Notes under the pieces: model-generated
The model's input: the letters and a program-made list of their open reading frames with translations, nothing else
Told to the model about the DNA's origin: nothing
Databases searched by the model: none
Assembly (NCBI GenBank): GCA_030524705.1
Contig: JAUNGD010000005.1
Coordinates: forward strand, 1 to 64,000
DNA length: 64,000 bases
Origin: Lachnospiraceae bacterium
Lineage (GTDB): Bacteria > Bacillota > Clostridia > Lachnospirales > Lachnospiraceae
Direction: 5' to 3'
In this document: positions 43,908-53,586 of the stretch, piece by piece
Position numbering within the stretch: position 1 is the first letter of the stretch
How the letters are laid out: each line of letters opens with the position of its first letter
Program-made: the position numbers and the translations under genes

Positions 43908-44705
43908 ATGAAGTACAGTTATTATCCAGGATGCACGCTGAGAACGAAGGCAAAAGATCTGGATGCCTATGCCAGAGCCTGCGCGTCAGCCCTGGGCTTC
44001 GAGCTGGAAGAAATAGAAGAGTGGCAGTGCTGCGGCGGAGTTTACCCGCTGGGGACAGACGAGATTGCCACAAAGCTTTCTTCCGTCCGGGCGCTGAACG
44101 AGGCGAAGGAAAAGGGACAGGAGCTGGTGACCATATGCTCCGGCTGTCATCACGTGATCAAGCGTGTGAATGACGACATGAAAAACGTGGATGATATTCG
44201 AACCAGAGCCAACAATTATATGCAGCTTGACGAGCCGTATGCCGGAGAGACCAGTGTGCTGCATTATCTGGAGGTCCTGCGGGACAGAGTCGGGTTCGAT
44301 ACACTGAAGGAAAAGGTGGTCAATCCGCTGACCGGAAAAAAGATCGGCGCTTATTACGGATGTCTTCTGCTGAGACCTGGCAAAATTCTGCAGTTTGACA
44401 ATCCAGAGAACCCGAAGATCATGGAAGACTTTATCCGGGCGATCGGAGCTGAGCCGGTGATTTATCCGTACCGGAATGAGTGCTGCGGCGGCTACATATC
44501 TCTGAAGGAGAAGGAGCTGTCGGCGGGCATGTGCGGCAAGATCATGGAGAGCGCGGAGGGCTTCGGCGCAGATATGCTGATTACAGCCTGTCCGCTTTGC
44601 ATGTATAATCTGAAGAAAAACGGCAGCAGCGAGCTTCCGGTGTACTACTTTACGGAGCTGCTGGCAGAAGCCCTGGGCGTGAAGGAGGAGGTGGATCAGG
44701 CATGA
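43908..44705 (+). CDS. hdrB: Heterodisulfide reductase-like subunit B
   Basis: 265 residues with two CCG domains. The first is C9-x31-CC(41,42)-x34-CxxC (77-80); the second runs from YYGCLLLRPGK through NECCGGY to ACPLC. These bind the noncubane 4Fe-4S clusters that perform disulfide reduction in methanogen HdrB. In bacteria without CoM/CoB the terminal acceptor differs. ATG at 43908 follows GGAAAGGAAACGGG. The stop overlaps hdrC by four bases. With FrdAB-like genes downstream, electrons may pass on to fumarate. Confidence 0.92.
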   Translation: MKYSYYPGCTLRTKAKDLDAYARACASALGFELEEIEEWQCCGGVYPLGTDEIATKLSSVRALNEAKEKGQELVTICSGCHHVIKRVNDDMKNVDDIRTRANNYMQLDEPYAGETSVLHYLEVLRDRVGFDTLKEKVVNPLTGKKIGAYYGCLLLRPGKILQFDNPENPKIMEDFIRAIGAEPVIYPYRNECCGGYISLKEKELSAGMCGKIMESAEGFGADMLITACPLCMYNLKKNGSSELPVYYFTELLAEALGVKEEVDQA

Positions 44706-45091
44706 GTACTGCAAAAAAACAGGCCGAGATGATCAAAGAGATCAGCGGCGTAAACCCTCTGAAATGTATGAAGTGCGGGAAATGCTCTGCAACCTGTCCT
44801 TCCTACAACGAAATGGACATCAAGCCGCACCAGTTTGTATCCTATGTCATAAACGAAGATATTGATGCGCTGGTCAATTCAAAATCACTGTGGAAATGCC
44901 TTTCCTGCTTTGCATGTGTGGAGCGCTGCCCCAGAGACGTAAAGCCGGGCAAGCTGATCGACGCGGCAAGGCAGCTTGTGGTCCGTCAGAAGGGACAGAA
45001 TTATCTGACGGCAGATGAGATCCCCGAGCTGCTGGATCCGGAGCTTCCGCAGCAGCTGCTGGTTAGCGCACTCAGAAGATACAGGAGGTGA
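44702..45091 (+). CDS. hdrC: Heterodisulfide reductase-like subunit C
   Basis: A 129-residue Fe-S protein with two 4Fe-4S motifs, CMKCGKCSATC and CLSCFACVERC, and the typical LDPELPQQ-type tail region. It links HdrA to HdrB. It overlaps hdrB by ATGA and runs up to the hdrA start, so the three genes are translated together in the order B-C-A. Confidence 0.92.
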   Translation: MSTAKKQAEMIKEISGVNPLKCMKCGKCSATCPSYNEMDIKPHQFVSYVINEDIDALVNSKSLWKCLSCFACVERCPRDVKPGKLIDAARQLVVRQKGQNYLTADEIPELLDPELPQQLLVSALRRYRR

Positions 45092-45096
45092 GACAG

Positions 45097-47085
45097 GTGC
45101 AGAGAATTGGAGTGTTTGTCTGTCACTGCGGAAGTAATATCGCAGCAACAGTTGACGTAAAAAAAGTAGTGGAAATGGTTCAGATGGAGCCGGGTGTGGT
45201 TCATGCAGAGGATTACCAGTACATGTGTTCCGAGGCCGGACAGGCTAAGATCGCAGCGGCTATCCAGGAAAAGGGACTGACAGGGATCGTGGTTTGCTCC
45301 TGTTCCCCGAGAATGCATGAGGCGACCTTCCGCAAGGCTGCTGAGAGAGCCGGCCTGAATCCATATATGGTAGAGATCGCAAATATCCGTGAGCACTGCT
45401 CCTGGATTCACAAGAATATCGAGGAGGCCACGGAAAAGGCCGTGATCCTCGCCCGGGCAGCCATTGCCAAGGTAAATCTCAATACATCCCTGAAGCCGGG
45501 CGAGAGCCGCGTAACGAAGCGGGCCCTGGTAATCGGAGGCGGTATCGCGGGTATCCAGACCGCTTTGGACATTGCAGATGCCGGATACGAGGTGGATATT
45601 GTGGAGAAAACCCCGAGTATCGGCGGAAGAATGTCACAGCTTGACAAGACTTTCCCGACTCTGGACTGTTCCGCATGTATCCTGACTCCGAAGATGGTGG
45701 AAGCGGCGGCTCACGAAAAGATCAAGATCTATACATACAGTGAAGTAGAAAAGGTATCGGGCTTTGTGGGTGACTTTACCGTGGACATCCGCAAAAAAGC
45801 GAGAAGCGTAGATATGGATAAGTGTACGGGCTGCGGCGTCTGCCAGGAGAAGTGTCCGTCCAAGAAGGCTCCCAGCGAGTTCAACCGGGGGCTGAATACG
45901 AGAAGCGCCATCTACACCCCCTTTGCTCAGGCCATTCCGAATGTTCCGGTCATCGACCGGGAGAACTGCATCAAGTTCAAGACCGGAAAATGCGGCGTCT
46001 GCTCAAAGGTATGTCAGGCCGGCGCGATTGATTATGATCAGCAGGACGAGATCGTAACAGAAAAGTACGGAGCAATCGTGGTGGCTACCGGTTTTGATAC
46101 CATCAAGCTGGACAACTACGACGAATATGCATACAGCCAGAGCAAGGACGTCATCACCTCTCTGGAGCTGGAGCGTATCATGAATGCGGCAGGCCCGACA
46201 AAGGGTCATCTGGAGCGTCTTTCCGACGGAAAAGCACCGAAGGAAATGGTATTTATCCAGTGTGTGGGAAGCCGTTGTGCGGACAACAGAGGAAAGAGCT
46301 ACTGCTCAAAGATCTGCTGTATGTATACGGCTAAGCATGCCATGCTGATCCGGGATAAATATCCGGATGTGAATGTTACGGTATTCTACATTGATGTGCG
46401 TACACCGGGTAAGAACTTTGACGAGTTCTACAGAAGAGCGGTGGAACAGTACGGCGTGAATTATATAAAAGGCCAGGTGGGCAAGGTTATCCCGCAGCCG
46501 AACGGAAAGCTGCTGGTACAGGGAGCCGACCTTCTGGACAACAAGCAGATATTAAAGGAAGCAGATATGGTGGTGCTGGCTACGGCGATCGAGCCGAATC
46601 CTGACGTCCGCAAGATTGCGACAATGCTGACGGCAAGTATTGATACCAATAACTTCCTGACAGAGGCGCATGCAAAGCTTCGTCCGGTAGAATCCCCCAC
46701 AGCCGGTATTTTCCTGTCCGGCGTATGCCAGGGACCGAAGGATATTCCTGAGACGGTGGCCCAGGCCGGAGCTGCGGCAGTAAAGGCAATCGGACTGCTG
46801 GCTAAGGATAAGCTGCTGACGAATCCGTGTACGGCTCAGGCAGATGAACTGATGTGTAATGGATGCTCTACCTGTGCAAATGTCTGCCCGTACGGAGCGA
46901 TCACTTATGAGACACGTCTCGTAAACGACCACGGAATCCGGGAAGACCGCAGAATTGCAGTTGTAAACAGCGCACTGTGTCAAGGCTGCGGCGCTTGTAC
47001 GGTGGCTTGTCCGTCCGGTGCAATGGACCTGCAGGGCTTCTCCAACAGACAGATAATCGCGGAGGTGGATGCAATATGTCGATAG
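45097..47085 (+). CDS. hdrA: Heterodisulfide reductase-like subunit A
   Basis: A 662-residue iron-sulfur flavoprotein, the bifurcating core of Hdr complexes. After an N-terminal domain (IGVFVCHCGSNIAATVDVKK) comes FAD-binding VIGGGIAGIQTALDIADAG and the cysteine region DCSACILTPKM. Ferredoxin motifs CTGCGVCQEKC and CGVCSKVC follow, and two more at the C-terminus (CNGCSTCANVC, CQGCGACTVAC). GTG at 45097 is preferred over GTG at 45088, which overlaps the AGGAGG site. It should accept electrons from the FlxABCD-like module and split them between ferredoxin and HdrBC. Confidence 0.93.
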   Translation: MQRIGVFVCHCGSNIAATVDVKKVVEMVQMEPGVVHAEDYQYMCSEAGQAKIAAAIQEKGLTGIVVCSCSPRMHEATFRKAAERAGLNPYMVEIANIREHCSWIHKNIEEATEKAVILARAAIAKVNLNTSLKPGESRVTKRALVIGGGIAGIQTALDIADAGYEVDIVEKTPSIGGRMSQLDKTFPTLDCSACILTPKMVEAAAHEKIKIYTYSEVEKVSGFVGDFTVDIRKKARSVDMDKCTGCGVCQEKCPSKKAPSEFNRGLNTRSAIYTPFAQAIPNVPVIDRENCIKFKTGKCGVCSKVCQAGAIDYDQQDEIVTEKYGAIVVATGFDTIKLDNYDEYAYSQSKDVITSLELERIMNAAGPTKGHLERLSDGKAPKEMVFIQCVGSRCADNRGKSYCSKICCMYTAKHAMLIRDKYPDVNVTVFYIDVRTPGKNFDEFYRRAVEQYGVNYIKGQVGKVIPQPNGKLLVQGADLLDNKQILKEADMVVLATAIEPNPDVRKIATMLTASIDTNNFLTEAHAKLRPVESPTAGIFLSGVCQGPKDIPETVAQAGAAAVKAIGLLAKDKLLTNPCTAQADELMCNGCSTCANVCPYGAITYETRLVNDHGIREDRRIAVVNSALCQGCGACTVACPSGAMDLQGFSNRQIIAEVDAICR

Positions 47086-47519
47086 AAGCAAAGAACGAAT
47101 TCAAACCGAAGATCGTAGCGTTTTGCTGCAACTGGTGCAGCTACGCCGGCGCTGACCTGGCAGGAAGCAGCCGCCTTACCTATCCGGCGGATGTAAAGAT
47201 CATCCGCGTGCCGTGCTCCTGCCGTGTAAACCCGATGTTTATTTTGAGAGCCTTCGAAAAGGGCGCAGACGGAGTGATCCTCTGCGGCTGCCACCCGGGA
47301 GACTGCCATTACAGCACCGGCAACTATTATGCGAGAAGGCGAATGACACTGTTGTTTTCCATGCTGGATTACCTCGGCGTGGAGAATGGACGTACCCGCG
47401 TAGAATGGGTATCCGCTGCAGAGGGCGTGAAATTCTCCCAGACCATGAATGAGTTTGTGGAAAAGATCTATTCCCTGGGCGAGAACGTGAGATTGGGGGA
47501 TTTGCGATGCAGGAATTAA
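47076..47519 (+). CDS. MvhD/FlxD-like iron-sulfur subunit
   Basis: 147 residues of the MvhD family, which passes electrons from a hydrogenase or Flx module to HdrA through a 2Fe-2S cluster. Cys residues are in AFCCNWCSYAGADLAG, VPCSCRVN and CGCHPGDCHY. ATG at 47076 overlaps the hdrA stop by ten bases. It corresponds to FlxD of the FlxABCD-HdrABC complexes of sulfate reducers. No hydrogenase gene is nearby, so NAD(P)H is the likely donor through the FlxA-like subunit. Confidence 0.9.
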   Translation: MSIEAKNEFKPKIVAFCCNWCSYAGADLAGSSRLTYPADVKIIRVPCSCRVNPMFILRAFEKGADGVILCGCHPGDCHYSTGNYYARRRMTLLFSMLDYLGVENGRTRVEWVSAAEGVKFSQTMNEFVEKIYSLGENVRLGDLRCRN

Positions 47520-48481
47520 TCAATCGGATAAAAGAACTGCTGGCAGACGGAACGGTGGCAAGAGCCCTTGGCTGGAGGGCCGGAGACCTCCCCTACAACC
47601 CGGAGCCGGCTTACTTTGAAACAGCAGAGTCTTTGCAGGACTTCGTATACAACGGATTCTGCGGAGCAAATTTAAGTAAATATATGATCGAGGCTTCAAA
47701 GCTGGAGGGCAGGACCCTGGTCTGTCTGAAGCCCTGCGATACATACAGCTTCAACCAGCTTCTGAAGGAGCATCGCGTCGACCGGGAAAAGGCGTATATC
47801 ATCGGCGTGGGCTGCAAGGGCAAGCTGGACATCGAAAAGATCCGGCAGCAGGGAATCAAGGGCATCCAGAGCATCAGCGGAGCGGAGCTGACGGATGAAG
47901 GTGAGACCCTGACGATTCAGACCATTTACGGCGAGAAGACCTGCGCTTACAAGGACGCCATGCTGGAGCGGTGCCACGTATGCAAGGGAAAAGAGCACAA
48001 GATATACGATGAGCTGATCGGCGAATCAAAGGATACGAAGGATGCCGAGCGCTTTGCGGAGGTGGAGCGCATTGAGGCGATGACGCCGGAAGAAAAGTTT
48101 GCGTTTTTCCGGAGCGAGCTCAGCAAATGCATCCGCTGCAACGCCTGCCGCAACGTGTGTCCGGCCTGCAGCTGCCGGAAGTGCGTATTTGACAGTGTGA
48201 AATTTGACAGCTCCCAGAAAGCGAACGTGGATTCCTTCGAAGAGAAGATGTTCCATGTGATCCGGGCCTTCCATGTGGCAGGAAGATGTACGGACTGCGG
48301 AGAGTGCAGCCGCGTATGTCCGCAGGGGATTCCGCTGCACCTGTTCAACCGCAAGTTCATAAAGGACATTGACGAGCTGTACGGAGAATATCAGGCCGGA
48401 GAGGATGCGGAGGCCATTGCTCCGCTTACAAGCTTTACATTTGACGACGCAGAACCGAGCATTGTAGGAAAGAGAGGGTAA
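47507..48481 (+). CDS. Flx-type 4Fe-4S subunit (FlxB/C-like)
   Basis: A 324-residue Fe-S protein. The N-terminal 180 residues resemble the FrhB/FdhB-like fold with Cys in VCLKPCDT, VGCKGK and RCHVCKGK. A dicluster ferredoxin follows: CIRCNACRNVCPACSC and CTDCGECSRVCPQG. Its position between the MvhD-like and AsrA-like genes matches Flx modules. I cannot tell FlxB from FlxC by eye. It overlaps the preceding gene by 13 bases. Confidence 0.8.
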   Translation: MQELINRIKELLADGTVARALGWRAGDLPYNPEPAYFETAESLQDFVYNGFCGANLSKYMIEASKLEGRTLVCLKPCDTYSFNQLLKEHRVDREKAYIIGVGCKGKLDIEKIRQQGIKGIQSISGAELTDEGETLTIQTIYGEKTCAYKDAMLERCHVCKGKEHKIYDELIGESKDTKDAERFAEVERIEAMTPEEKFAFFRSELSKCIRCNACRNVCPACSCRKCVFDSVKFDSSQKANVDSFEEKMFHVIRAFHVAGRCTDCGECSRVCPQGIPLHLFNRKFIKDIDELYGEYQAGEDAEAIAPLTSFTFDDAEPSIVGKRG

Positions 48482-48484
48482 ACT

Positions 48485-49540
48485 ATGTATAAGATTGCAA
48501 GAGAAAATCTGCCCGCACTATTCCGACGGATCGCAGCGGATCAGGAATTATATCTTCCCGTAAAGGTCAGCGGTCAGGTGAACTTCGGTGCCTGGACAGA
48601 GGACGCGCAGGTAGATCTGGACACATTAAAGTCCGTAAAATCCCCGAAGGATGCATTTTTCCCTCAGAGCGAGAACCTCTACACAGTAGTAAAGGAAGGG
48701 AAAAAGCTCAGCGTTCATCCTGAAAAATTAAAGGACCAGAAATTCGTAGTCTTCGGTATGAAGGCCTGCGACGTGAAGGGGCTGGAGGTGCTGGATAGGG
48801 TATTCCTGTCCGACCCGGTGGACACCTTCTATGCGGCAAGAAGAGAGCATGGGACGGTGGTAGCCATGGCCTGTCATGAGCCGGAGGAATCCTGCTTCTG
48901 TAAGGTGTTTGGCGTGGACTGCGCCGAGCCTTCTGCAGATGTGGCTGTCTGGATGGTGGAGGACGTGCTGTACTGGAAGGCGCTCACCGCAAAGGGCGAG
49001 GAGCTGACAAAGACGGCAGAAGAACTCCTGGAGGATGCGGACGCACAGGAGGAAGCAAAGCTGGAGACAGAAAAGGCTGCGATCCGGGAGATCGTAGAGA
49101 AGCTTCCGTATTCCAATCTCTCCCTGGAGGGCTGGAACGGGGATGCGCTTTCCGAAAAATTCGATTCCCCGCTTTGGGAGACGCTGTACAAGCCCTGCCT
49201 TGCCTGCGGAACGTGTACCTTCGTCTGCCCGACCTGCCAGTGCTACGATATTAAAGACTATGATACGGGACACGGCGTACAGCGGTACCGCTGCTGGGAT
49301 TCCTGCATGTATTCTGATTTTACGATGATGGCCCACGGCAACAACCGTACGAGCCAGATGCAGCGTTTCCGCCAGAGATTTATGCACAAGCTGGTCTACT
49401 TCCCGGCGAACAACGACGGCATGTATTCCTGCGTCGGCTGCGGCCGCTGCGTGGAGAAATGTCCGGCAGCTTTAAATATAGTAAAGGTAATCAAGAAATT
49501 TGCAGAGGATTCTGCGGATAAAGCAGGAGGTGAGCAGTGA
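48485..49540 (+). CDS. Flx-type 4Fe-4S subunit, AsrA/HydB-like
   Basis: 351 residues, similar in plan to anaerobic sulfite reductase subunit A and hydrogenase beta subunits: KACDVKGLEVLDRVF and ACHEPEESCFCKVFGVDC in the N-terminal domain, then two 4Fe-4S motifs (CLACGTCTFVCPTCQC and CVGCGRCVEKC). An Ala/Glu-rich insertion lies at about 180-200. It transfers electrons between the NAD(P)H module encoded next and the rest of the complex. Its stop overlaps the next ATG. Confidence 0.82.
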   Translation: MYKIARENLPALFRRIAADQELYLPVKVSGQVNFGAWTEDAQVDLDTLKSVKSPKDAFFPQSENLYTVVKEGKKLSVHPEKLKDQKFVVFGMKACDVKGLEVLDRVFLSDPVDTFYAARREHGTVVAMACHEPEESCFCKVFGVDCAEPSADVAVWMVEDVLYWKALTAKGEELTKTAEELLEDADAQEEAKLETEKAAIREIVEKLPYSNLSLEGWNGDALSEKFDSPLWETLYKPCLACGTCTFVCPTCQCYDIKDYDTGHGVQRYRCWDSCMYSDFTMMAHGNNRTSQMQRFRQRFMHKLVYFPANNDGMYSCVGCGRCVEKCPAALNIVKVIKKFAEDSADKAGGEQ

Positions 49541-50421
49541 TGGGTGAGCAGAAGCAGGAAGCGGCAGTACATGAGTGCACCTGCCATACAAACTACACAC
49601 TGGATACTTTGATTCCGAAGATCGGCGTTATCACGGATATTCGCCAGGAGACGCCGGACGTAAAGACCTTCCGCGTGAATGCGCCGGAGGGCGGAAAGCT
49701 CTTTGAGCATATGCCGGGGCAGTGCGCCATGGTCTGTGCGCCGGGAGTCAGCGAGGGTATGTTTTCCATCACCTCTTCTCCCACAAATAAGGAATATCAG
49801 GAATTCAGTATCAAAAAGTGCGGAACACTGACGGATTATCTTCACAGCCTTCAGGTGGGAGATGAAATCACAGTTCGGGGGCCCTACGGAAATCATTTTC
49901 CGGTGGAAACCGAATTAAAGGGCAAGAATCTGCTCTTCATCGCCGGCGGTATCGGCCTTGCGCCGCTGCGCTCCGTGATCAACTACGTGCTGGACAACAG
50001 GGAGAATTACGGGACTGTGGACATTCTGTACGGCTCCCGTTCCGCGGACGACCTGGTGCAGCTTAAGGAAATACAGGAAGTATGGATGAAGGCAGAGGGC
50101 GTCAATGTGTATCTGACCATTGACCGCGAGCAGGAAGGATGGGATGGCCATGTGGGCTTTGTTCCGTCTTACTTAAAAGAGATCGGCTTTACAACGGATA
50201 AGGTGGCGCTGGTATGCGGACCGCCTATCATGATCAAGTTTGTGCTGGCAGGACTTCAGGAGCTGGGCTTCACGAGGGAGCAGGTATATACCACCCTGGA
50301 GCTGCGTATGAAGTGCGGAATCGGAAAATGCGGCCGCTGCAATATCGGTTCAAAGTACGTCTGCAAGGACGGCCCGGTATTCCGGTTTGATGAGATCGAC
50401 GAGTTGCCCAACGAGTATTAG
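49540..50421 (+). CDS. FlxA-like FAD/NAD(P)H-binding subunit
   Basis: 293 residues of the ferredoxin-NADP reductase superfamily, as in AsrB and FlxA. The FAD motif is MFSITSSPTN, the nucleotide site FIAGGIGLAPLRS, and ALVCGPPIMIKF follows. The C-terminal CGIGKCGRCNIGSKYVC binds 2Fe-2S. It takes electrons from NADH (or NADPH) into the complex. ATG at 49540 overlaps the previous TGA and is ten bases from AGGAGG; a GTG directly before it (49537) is an alternative. Confidence 0.9.
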   Translation: MGEQKQEAAVHECTCHTNYTLDTLIPKIGVITDIRQETPDVKTFRVNAPEGGKLFEHMPGQCAMVCAPGVSEGMFSITSSPTNKEYQEFSIKKCGTLTDYLHSLQVGDEITVRGPYGNHFPVETELKGKNLLFIAGGIGLAPLRSVINYVLDNRENYGTVDILYGSRSADDLVQLKEIQEVWMKAEGVNVYLTIDREQEGWDGHVGFVPSYLKEIGFTTDKVALVCGPPIMIKFVLAGLQELGFTREQVYTTLELRMKCGIGKCGRCNIGSKYVCKDGPVFRFDEIDELPNEY

Positions 50422-50438
50422 GAAAGGACGGACAGATT

Positions 50439-51113
50439 ATGGAACAGATGGTAAATGTATATTTTTTCGGTAAAAAATACAGCGTACCGGCAGAGCTGAC
50501 GATCATGACAGCCATGGAGTACGCCGGATATACCCTGAAAAGAGGGTGCGGATGCCGCCACGGCTTCTGCGGCGCCTGTGCAACGATTTACAGAATCAAG
50601 GGAAAGAATGAACTGAAGACCTGTCTGGCCTGTCAGACTCAGGTGCAGGAGGGAATGTATGTGGCAAGCATCCCGTTCTTCCCGACGGACAAGAGAACCT
50701 ACGATATTAATGAGATTAAGCCGAACCAGCAGATTATGATGGAGCTGTATCCTGAGATCTACAGCTGTATCGGCTGCAATGCCTGCACAAAGGCATGTAC
50801 CCAGGATCTGAACGTTATGCAGTACATTGCTTACGCGCAGAGAGGCGAGCTGGAAAAATGCGCGGAGGAATCCTTCGACTGTATCAGCTGCGGCTGCTGC
50901 AGCGTGAGATGCCCGGCGGAGATTTCTCATCCGATGGTGGGTCTTCTGGCAAGACGTCTGACCGGCAAGTACATCGCGCCGGAGTCAGAGCACTTGAACA
51001 AGCGCGTAGAAGAGATCCATGCAGGCGCATACGATGAGCTGATCGAGAACATCATGCAGAAGCCGATCACGGAGATGCAGGAACTTTACAACAACAGAGA
51101 GATTGAGAAATAA
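50439..51113 (+). CDS. Fumarate reductase-like iron-sulfur subunit
   Basis: A 224-residue Fe-S protein of the SdhB/FrdB kind in altered form. The N-terminal 2Fe-2S ferredoxin has CGCRHGFCGAC and a later CLAC; the C-terminal part has CIGCNACTKAC and CISCGCCSVRC. It is directly before the flavoprotein gene and is its likely electron donor. No SdhC/SdhD membrane anchor exists anywhere in the operon, so the enzyme should be soluble and coupled to HdrABC instead of menaquinone. Confidence 0.82.
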   Translation: MEQMVNVYFFGKKYSVPAELTIMTAMEYAGYTLKRGCGCRHGFCGACATIYRIKGKNELKTCLACQTQVQEGMYVASIPFFPTDKRTYDINEIKPNQQIMMELYPEIYSCIGCNACTKACTQDLNVMQYIAYAQRGELEKCAEESFDCISCGCCSVRCPAEISHPMVGLLARRLTGKYIAPESEHLNKRVEEIHAGAYDELIENIMQKPITEMQELYNNREIEK

Positions 51114-51125
51114 GGAGGGTTATTC

Positions 51126-52727
51126 ATGTTTACACCAGAAATGCTTGAGTCTGTAAAGAAGGTAGAAGCTACCAGAGCAGAACGTATGAAGACAGAGCCA
51201 AGACGTATGACAGCGGACGAAAAGGATGCCCTTCTGAAAGCATATCATCCCGATTACAGAGAGGATGGCTTCGCGGAGATCAAGATCGGACCGAATAAGG
51301 GACAGAAGGTACCCAGCGAGCTGGGACATCTCCTCCACTCCAATAGCCGCGTCTTGAATGCGGGCATCGACCTGAACAAGGTGGATTATGATGTGGACGT
51401 TCTGGTTATCGGCGGCGGCGGCGCAGGTGCATCCGCAGCCATTGAGGCGCATGAGGCCGGAGCAAATGTCATGATCGTGACGAAGCTTCGTATCGGCGAC
51501 GCCAACACCATGATGGCAGAGGGCGGTATCCAGGCGGCCGACAAGGAAAATGATTCTCCGGTACAGCATTACCTTGACGCCTTCGGCGGCGGACATTTTG
51601 CTGCAAGACCGGAGCTGCTGAAGAGACTCGTTATGGAGGCCCCGGATGCGATTCAGTGGCTGAACAAGCTGGGCGTTATGTTTGATAAGGATGAAGACGG
51701 AAGAATGGTGACCACCCACGGCGGCGGAACCTCCAGAAAGAGAATGCATGCCTGCAAGGACTACTCCGGTGCGGAGATCATGCGTACACTCCGGGACGAG
51801 GTGTTGAACCGTCAGATTCCGGTGGTGGAATTTACCTCCGCGGTGGAGCTGATCAAAGACGACAAGGGCCAGGTGGCAGGAGCCGTTCTTCTGAACATGG
51901 AGACGGATGACTACCTTGTGGCAAGAGCAAAGACCGTTATTATCGCAACGGGCGGAGCGGGACGTCTGCACTATCAGAATTTCCCCACCTCCAACCATTA
52001 CGGTGCAACGGCAGACGGACTCGTTCTCGGATACCGTGCAGGAGCGCCGCTCCTTTATCAGGATACGATTCAGTACCATCCGACGGGCGTTGCGTACCCG
52101 GCACAGATCTTCGGCGCGCTGGTTACAGAGAAGGTACGTTCCCTGGGCGCGATGCTGGTTAACGCAGAGGGTGAAGCATTCATGCATCCGCTGGAGACCC
52201 GTGACGTATCCGCTGCCTCCATCATCCGCGAGTGTACGGACAGAGGCAAGGGCGTGACGACACCGCTGGGCAGCGGCGTATGGCTGGATACTCCGATGAT
52301 CGAGCTGCTGGGCGGCGAGGGCACCATCGAAAAGCGTATCCCGGCAATGCTGCGTATGTATCTGAACTACGACATTGATATGAGAAAGGTGCCGATCCTC
52401 GTATATCCGACGCTGCATTACCAGAACGGCGGCCTGGAGATCGGCGGCGACGGCTTCACAAAGGCCATTGATAATCTGCTGGTGGCAGGAGAGGCCGTAG
52501 GAGGCATCCACGGAAGAAACCGTCTGATGGGCAACTCACTGCTGGATATTATCGTATTCGGCCGCAACGCAGGCAAGGCTGCGGCAGCAAAGGCGAAGAC
52601 AGTAGAGCTGGGAGCGCCGTCACTGAAGCACGTGGAGGATTATGCGAAGGAGCTGGAGAACGCAGGAATCGAATCCGACGACGTTTCTCCGCTGCTGCTT
52701 CCGAAGTATGCAAGACATGAGAGATAG
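51126..52727 (+). CDS. Soluble fumarate reductase flavoprotein subunit
   Basis: A 533-residue SdhA/FrdA-family protein. FAD binds at VLVIGGGGAGASAAIEAHEA. Substrate-site segments include MMAEGGIQAAD, THGGGTSRKRMHACKD, HYQNGGLEIG and GRNRLMGNSLLDI. The His that carries covalent FAD in membrane SdhA/FrdA (before T-x3-GGI) is Asn here (DANTMMAEGGI), so the FAD is probably not covalently bound. Residues 1-80 are an extension without clear homology. GGAGG lies before the ATG. Its place between Hdr/Flx and fumarase genes argues for fumarate to succinate. Confidence 0.85.
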   Translation: MFTPEMLESVKKVEATRAERMKTEPRRMTADEKDALLKAYHPDYREDGFAEIKIGPNKGQKVPSELGHLLHSNSRVLNAGIDLNKVDYDVDVLVIGGGGAGASAAIEAHEAGANVMIVTKLRIGDANTMMAEGGIQAADKENDSPVQHYLDAFGGGHFAARPELLKRLVMEAPDAIQWLNKLGVMFDKDEDGRMVTTHGGGTSRKRMHACKDYSGAEIMRTLRDEVLNRQIPVVEFTSAVELIKDDKGQVAGAVLLNMETDDYLVARAKTVIIATGGAGRLHYQNFPTSNHYGATADGLVLGYRAGAPLLYQDTIQYHPTGVAYPAQIFGALVTEKVRSLGAMLVNAEGEAFMHPLETRDVSAASIIRECTDRGKGVTTPLGSGVWLDTPMIELLGGEGTIEKRIPAMLRMYLNYDIDMRKVPILVYPTLHYQNGGLEIGGDGFTKAIDNLLVAGEAVGGIHGRNRLMGNSLLDIIVFGRNAGKAAAAKAKTVELGAPSLKHVEDYAKELENAGIESDDVSPLLLPKYARHER

Positions 52728-52742
52728 AGAGGAGTGACTGCT

Positions 52743-53585
52743 GTGCGTGAAATAAATGTGAGCCAGCTTACAGATGTAATCGAAAAGCTCTGTATAGAGG
52801 CTAATGAGCACCTTCCGGAGGACGTAAAGTGTGCGATTAAGAACTGCCGTGCCTGTGAGGACGGTGAGATCGCCAAGGGCGTGCTGGACAATATCATCGA
52901 AAATTTTGACATCGCAGATAATGAATGTGTACCGATCTGTCAGGATACCGGTATGGCCTGCGTATTTCTGGAGATCGGACAGGACGTTCACCTGGTAGGA
53001 GGAAACCTTGCTGAGGCAGTGGACGAGGGTGTCCGCAGGGGATACGACAAGGGATACCTGAGAAAATCCGTAGTAAAGGACCCGGTTCGCCGGGGCAATA
53101 CGGGAGACAACACACCGGCAATGCTCTATACCGAGATCGTTCCGGGAGAAAACATCAAGGTAACAGTGGGTCCCAAGGGCTTTGGAAGCGAGAACATGAG
53201 CATGATCCGCATGTTCAAGCCCTCCGCGGGGCTTCAGGGCATCAAGGATTTCATTCTTGAGGTAGTGGAGACCGCCGGCCCGAATCCGTGTCCGCCCATG
53301 GTGGTGGGCGTAGGCATCGGCGGCACCTTTGACAAGGCGGCGCTGCTGGCAAAGAAGGCTCTGATGCGCCCGATTGATTCCTCCAACCCGGATCCGTTCT
53401 ATGCAGACCTGGAAAAGGAAATGCTGGAGAAGATCAATCAGCTCGGCATCGGCCCCCAGGGCTTTGGCGGCAGGACTACAGCCATCGGCCTGAACATTGA
53501 GACACTGCCTACTCACATTGCAGGAATGCCCTGTGCGGTCAATATCAACTGCCATGTGACACGCCACAAAACGGAGGTGATCTAG
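52743..53585 (+). CDS. Fumarase class I, alpha subunit
   Basis: 280 residues, the N-terminal half of class I (4Fe-4S) fumarases in split form. Cluster and active-site segments are CQDTGMACVFLEIG, NTGDNTPAM, GPNPCPPMVVGVGIGG and NINCH. It hydrates fumarate to malate with the beta subunit one base downstream. GTG at 52743 is preferred to GTG at 52734, which lies within the AGGAG site. L-tartrate dehydratase is related, but the malate dehydrogenase/fumarate reductase context favours fumarase. Confidence 0.9.
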   Translation: MREINVSQLTDVIEKLCIEANEHLPEDVKCAIKNCRACEDGEIAKGVLDNIIENFDIADNECVPICQDTGMACVFLEIGQDVHLVGGNLAEAVDEGVRRGYDKGYLRKSVVKDPVRRGNTGDNTPAMLYTEIVPGENIKVTVGPKGFGSENMSMIRMFKPSAGLQGIKDFILEVVETAGPNPCPPMVVGVGIGGTFDKAALLAKKALMRPIDSSNPDPFYADLEKEMLEKINQLGIGPQGFGGRTTAIGLNIETLPTHIAGMPCAVNINCHVTRHKTEVI

Positions 53586-53586
53586 T

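Noticed and set aside
51120-52511. 463-codon open frame antisense to the fumarate reductase flavoprotein gene
   Set aside because: A shadow of a codon-biased gene; the sense frame has clear FAD and active-site motifs and a ribosome site, the antisense one has neither.
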